A stretch of DNA of 43,202 bases from Prevotella sp. (lineage in GTDB: Bacteria; Bacteroidota; Bacteroidia; Bacteroidales; Bacteroidaceae): the NCBI GenBank assembly GCA_022732315.1, contig JAIJUV010000005.1:1-43202 (forward strand), given 5' to 3'. The notes beneath the pieces are model-generated. The model made no database searches and was not told where the DNA came from. It saw nothing but the letters and a program-made list of their open reading frames with translations. The translations under genes and the position numbers were made by a program. Positions 42,725-43,202 of this stretch are shown here, in pieces (the first letter of the stretch is position 1; each line of letters opens with the position of its first letter).

Positions 42725-42812
42725 TTATCCTGAAAACAATCTTTTTACCTTAAGAAGACTAATACCTATTGAAGATTTGGAGCGGTAGCCTGTGAAGGTC
42801 ATCGCTTTTTTT
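42725..42812 (+). ncRNA. Candidate small RNA upstream of rplU
   Basis: A perfect-consensus promoter (42687-42718) is followed about 88 bases later by a terminator: AGCGGTAGCCT (42781-42791) pairs with AGGTCATCGCT (42796-42806) through a GTGA (GNRA-type) loop, one mismatch, and a seven-T run. No start codon leads to a meaningful reading frame inside. The unit therefore looks like an independent short RNA or a transcribed leader that usually stops before rplU. The family is unrecognised. Confidence 0.6.
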
Positions 42813-42864
42813 GTTAATAACCTCACGTCTTTTTTTGTTAATACCCCACGTTTTTTGTTAATTC
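42806..42864 (+). repeat. T-rich tandem repeat, about three copies
   Basis: TTTTTTTGTTAATAACCTCACGTC (first 20 bases counted as unit), then TTTTTTTGTTAATACCCCACG at 42830, then a partial TTTTTTGTTAAT at 42851. The first T-run serves as the terminator tail of the small RNA. The copies may act as extra terminator tails or are just a local duplication. Confidence 0.7.
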
Positions 42865-42920
42865 TTCCTAAAAGAAGAAAGATTTTCATTCCCCTATTCT
42901 CTTATTTCAAAGAAAGTTAG

Positions 42921-42928
42921 TAATTTTG
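42921..42928 (+). promoter_or_regulatory. -7 promoter element for rplU
   Basis: TAATTTTG on the plus strand; upstream TTATTTC lies near the expected -33 without an exact TTTG. It predicts a start of transcription near 42935 and a 115-base leader. Confidence 0.65.
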
Positions 42929-42934
42929 CACCCC

Positions 42935-43049
42935 GAATGCTCATGGATTGGGCAAATATTACAGAAAAAGTTAAGTTCGTTGGGGCTCGGTCAAGATCCG
43001 GCACGAAGCTGGACGCCTCGCGGAAAAACCCGTTTATATAAATAATTAA
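42935..43049 (+). promoter_or_regulatory. Structured leader of rplU
   Basis: The leader is GC-rich compared with its surroundings in the segment 42981-43030. GGGGC (42982-42986) can pair with GCCTC (43015-43019), enclosing a CCGGC/GCTGG stem (42998-43002 with 43008-43012) with loop ACGAA. A structured leader before a ribosomal protein gene suggests autogenous control by L21, which is inference; the leader family is not recognised. Confidence 0.5.
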
Positions 43050-43202
43050 ATGTACGCAATCGTAGAAATTAACGGTCAGCAGTTCAAGGCTGAGGAGGGC
43101 AAAAAGCTCTTCGTACATCACATCAAGGATGTTGAGGCAGGTCAGACTGTTGAGTTCGACAAGGTTTTGCTCGTTGACAAAGACGGCTCAATCACTGTCG
43201 GT
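43050..43202 (+). CDS. rplU: Ribosomal protein L21, partial (C-terminus beyond right edge)
   Basis: 51 codons from ATG at 43050: [20 protein letters not shown] and [20 protein letters not shown], the standard L21 N-terminus including the GQQFK motif. L21 binds 23S rRNA in the large subunit; rpmA (L27) would be expected next. A transcript from the promoter at 42921 with a structured leader is predicted. Confidence 0.96.
   Translation, partial: MYAIVEINGQQFKAEEGKKLFVHHIKDVEAGQTVEFDKVLLVDKDGSITVG

Noticed and set aside
42894..43121. 75-codon minus-strand reading frame over the rplU leader
   Set aside because: Antisense to rplU and its leader with no family similarity.
1..43202. CRISPR arrays, IS elements, prophage or integrative element borders
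   Set aside because: No repeat-spacer arrays, transposase-like proteins or integrase genes were found; tandem repeats are short, adjacent and without spacers.

Overview
The window looks like chromosomal core DNA of a Bacteroidales bacterium, most likely Prevotella/Segatella (gut type). The evidence is the gene content (TamB-like giant, DUF2520-kdsC-maf, queE/queD, reverse rubrerythrin, GH31 with dockerin and cohesin-like modules), the near absence of Shine-Dalgarno sites, and many copies of the Bacteroidota promoter pattern TAnnTTTG (-7) with TTTG about 19-20 bases upstream (-33). There is no phage, integrase, IS element or CRISPR array. The genus is inference from these traits.

Layout. Positions 1-5877 (minus strand) hold a branched-chain amino acid operon transcribed leuA-leuC-leuD-citramalate synthase-like-leuB; leuB runs off the left edge. 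In front of leuA is a complete attenuator: promoter, a 29-residue leader peptide with 11 Leu/Ile/Val, an intrinsic terminator, and a leader segment able to pair with the terminator's 5' arm. Positions 6321-13285 (minus) carry RNase D-like exonuclease, rlmI, an orphan substrate-binding lipoprotein, a large acidic repeat protein, and dnaB. Positions 13399-16744 (plus) are ftsK and a lolA-like gene. Positions 16779-21879 pair a sugar 1-kinase with a secreted multimodular GH31 enzyme, a plausible amino-sugar salvage pair. Positions 22013-23031 are a PerR-like regulator with a reverse rubrerythrin (peroxide defence). Positions 23186-27613 are a TamB-family protein.

Positions 27614-27900 are a non-coding stretch with palindromes and a terminator, followed by tRNA-Ser(CGA) and trxB on the minus strand. 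queD-queE (queuosine precursor synthesis) is divergent from a two-domain AAA-CYTH protein. After that, on the minus strand, come a CE12-type acetylesterase with a remnant of a CE8 domain, hisS, purA with an upstream Fur-family gene, and maf/kdsC/DUF2520. A GNAT-like gene and a tetR gene converge and overlap at their ends; a malic enzyme with a phosphotransacetylase domain follows. The right edge holds tandem repeats, a likely small RNA, and a structured leader in front of rplU (L21), which runs off the edge.

The most interesting items are the leu attenuator with its built-in antiterminator, the unassigned promoter-terminator transcription unit upstream of rplU, the AAA-CYTH (TTD14-like) protein, the GH31/kinase pair, and the esterase with a truncated pectinesterase module. 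All calls come from reading sequence and translated proteins; no database search was run.
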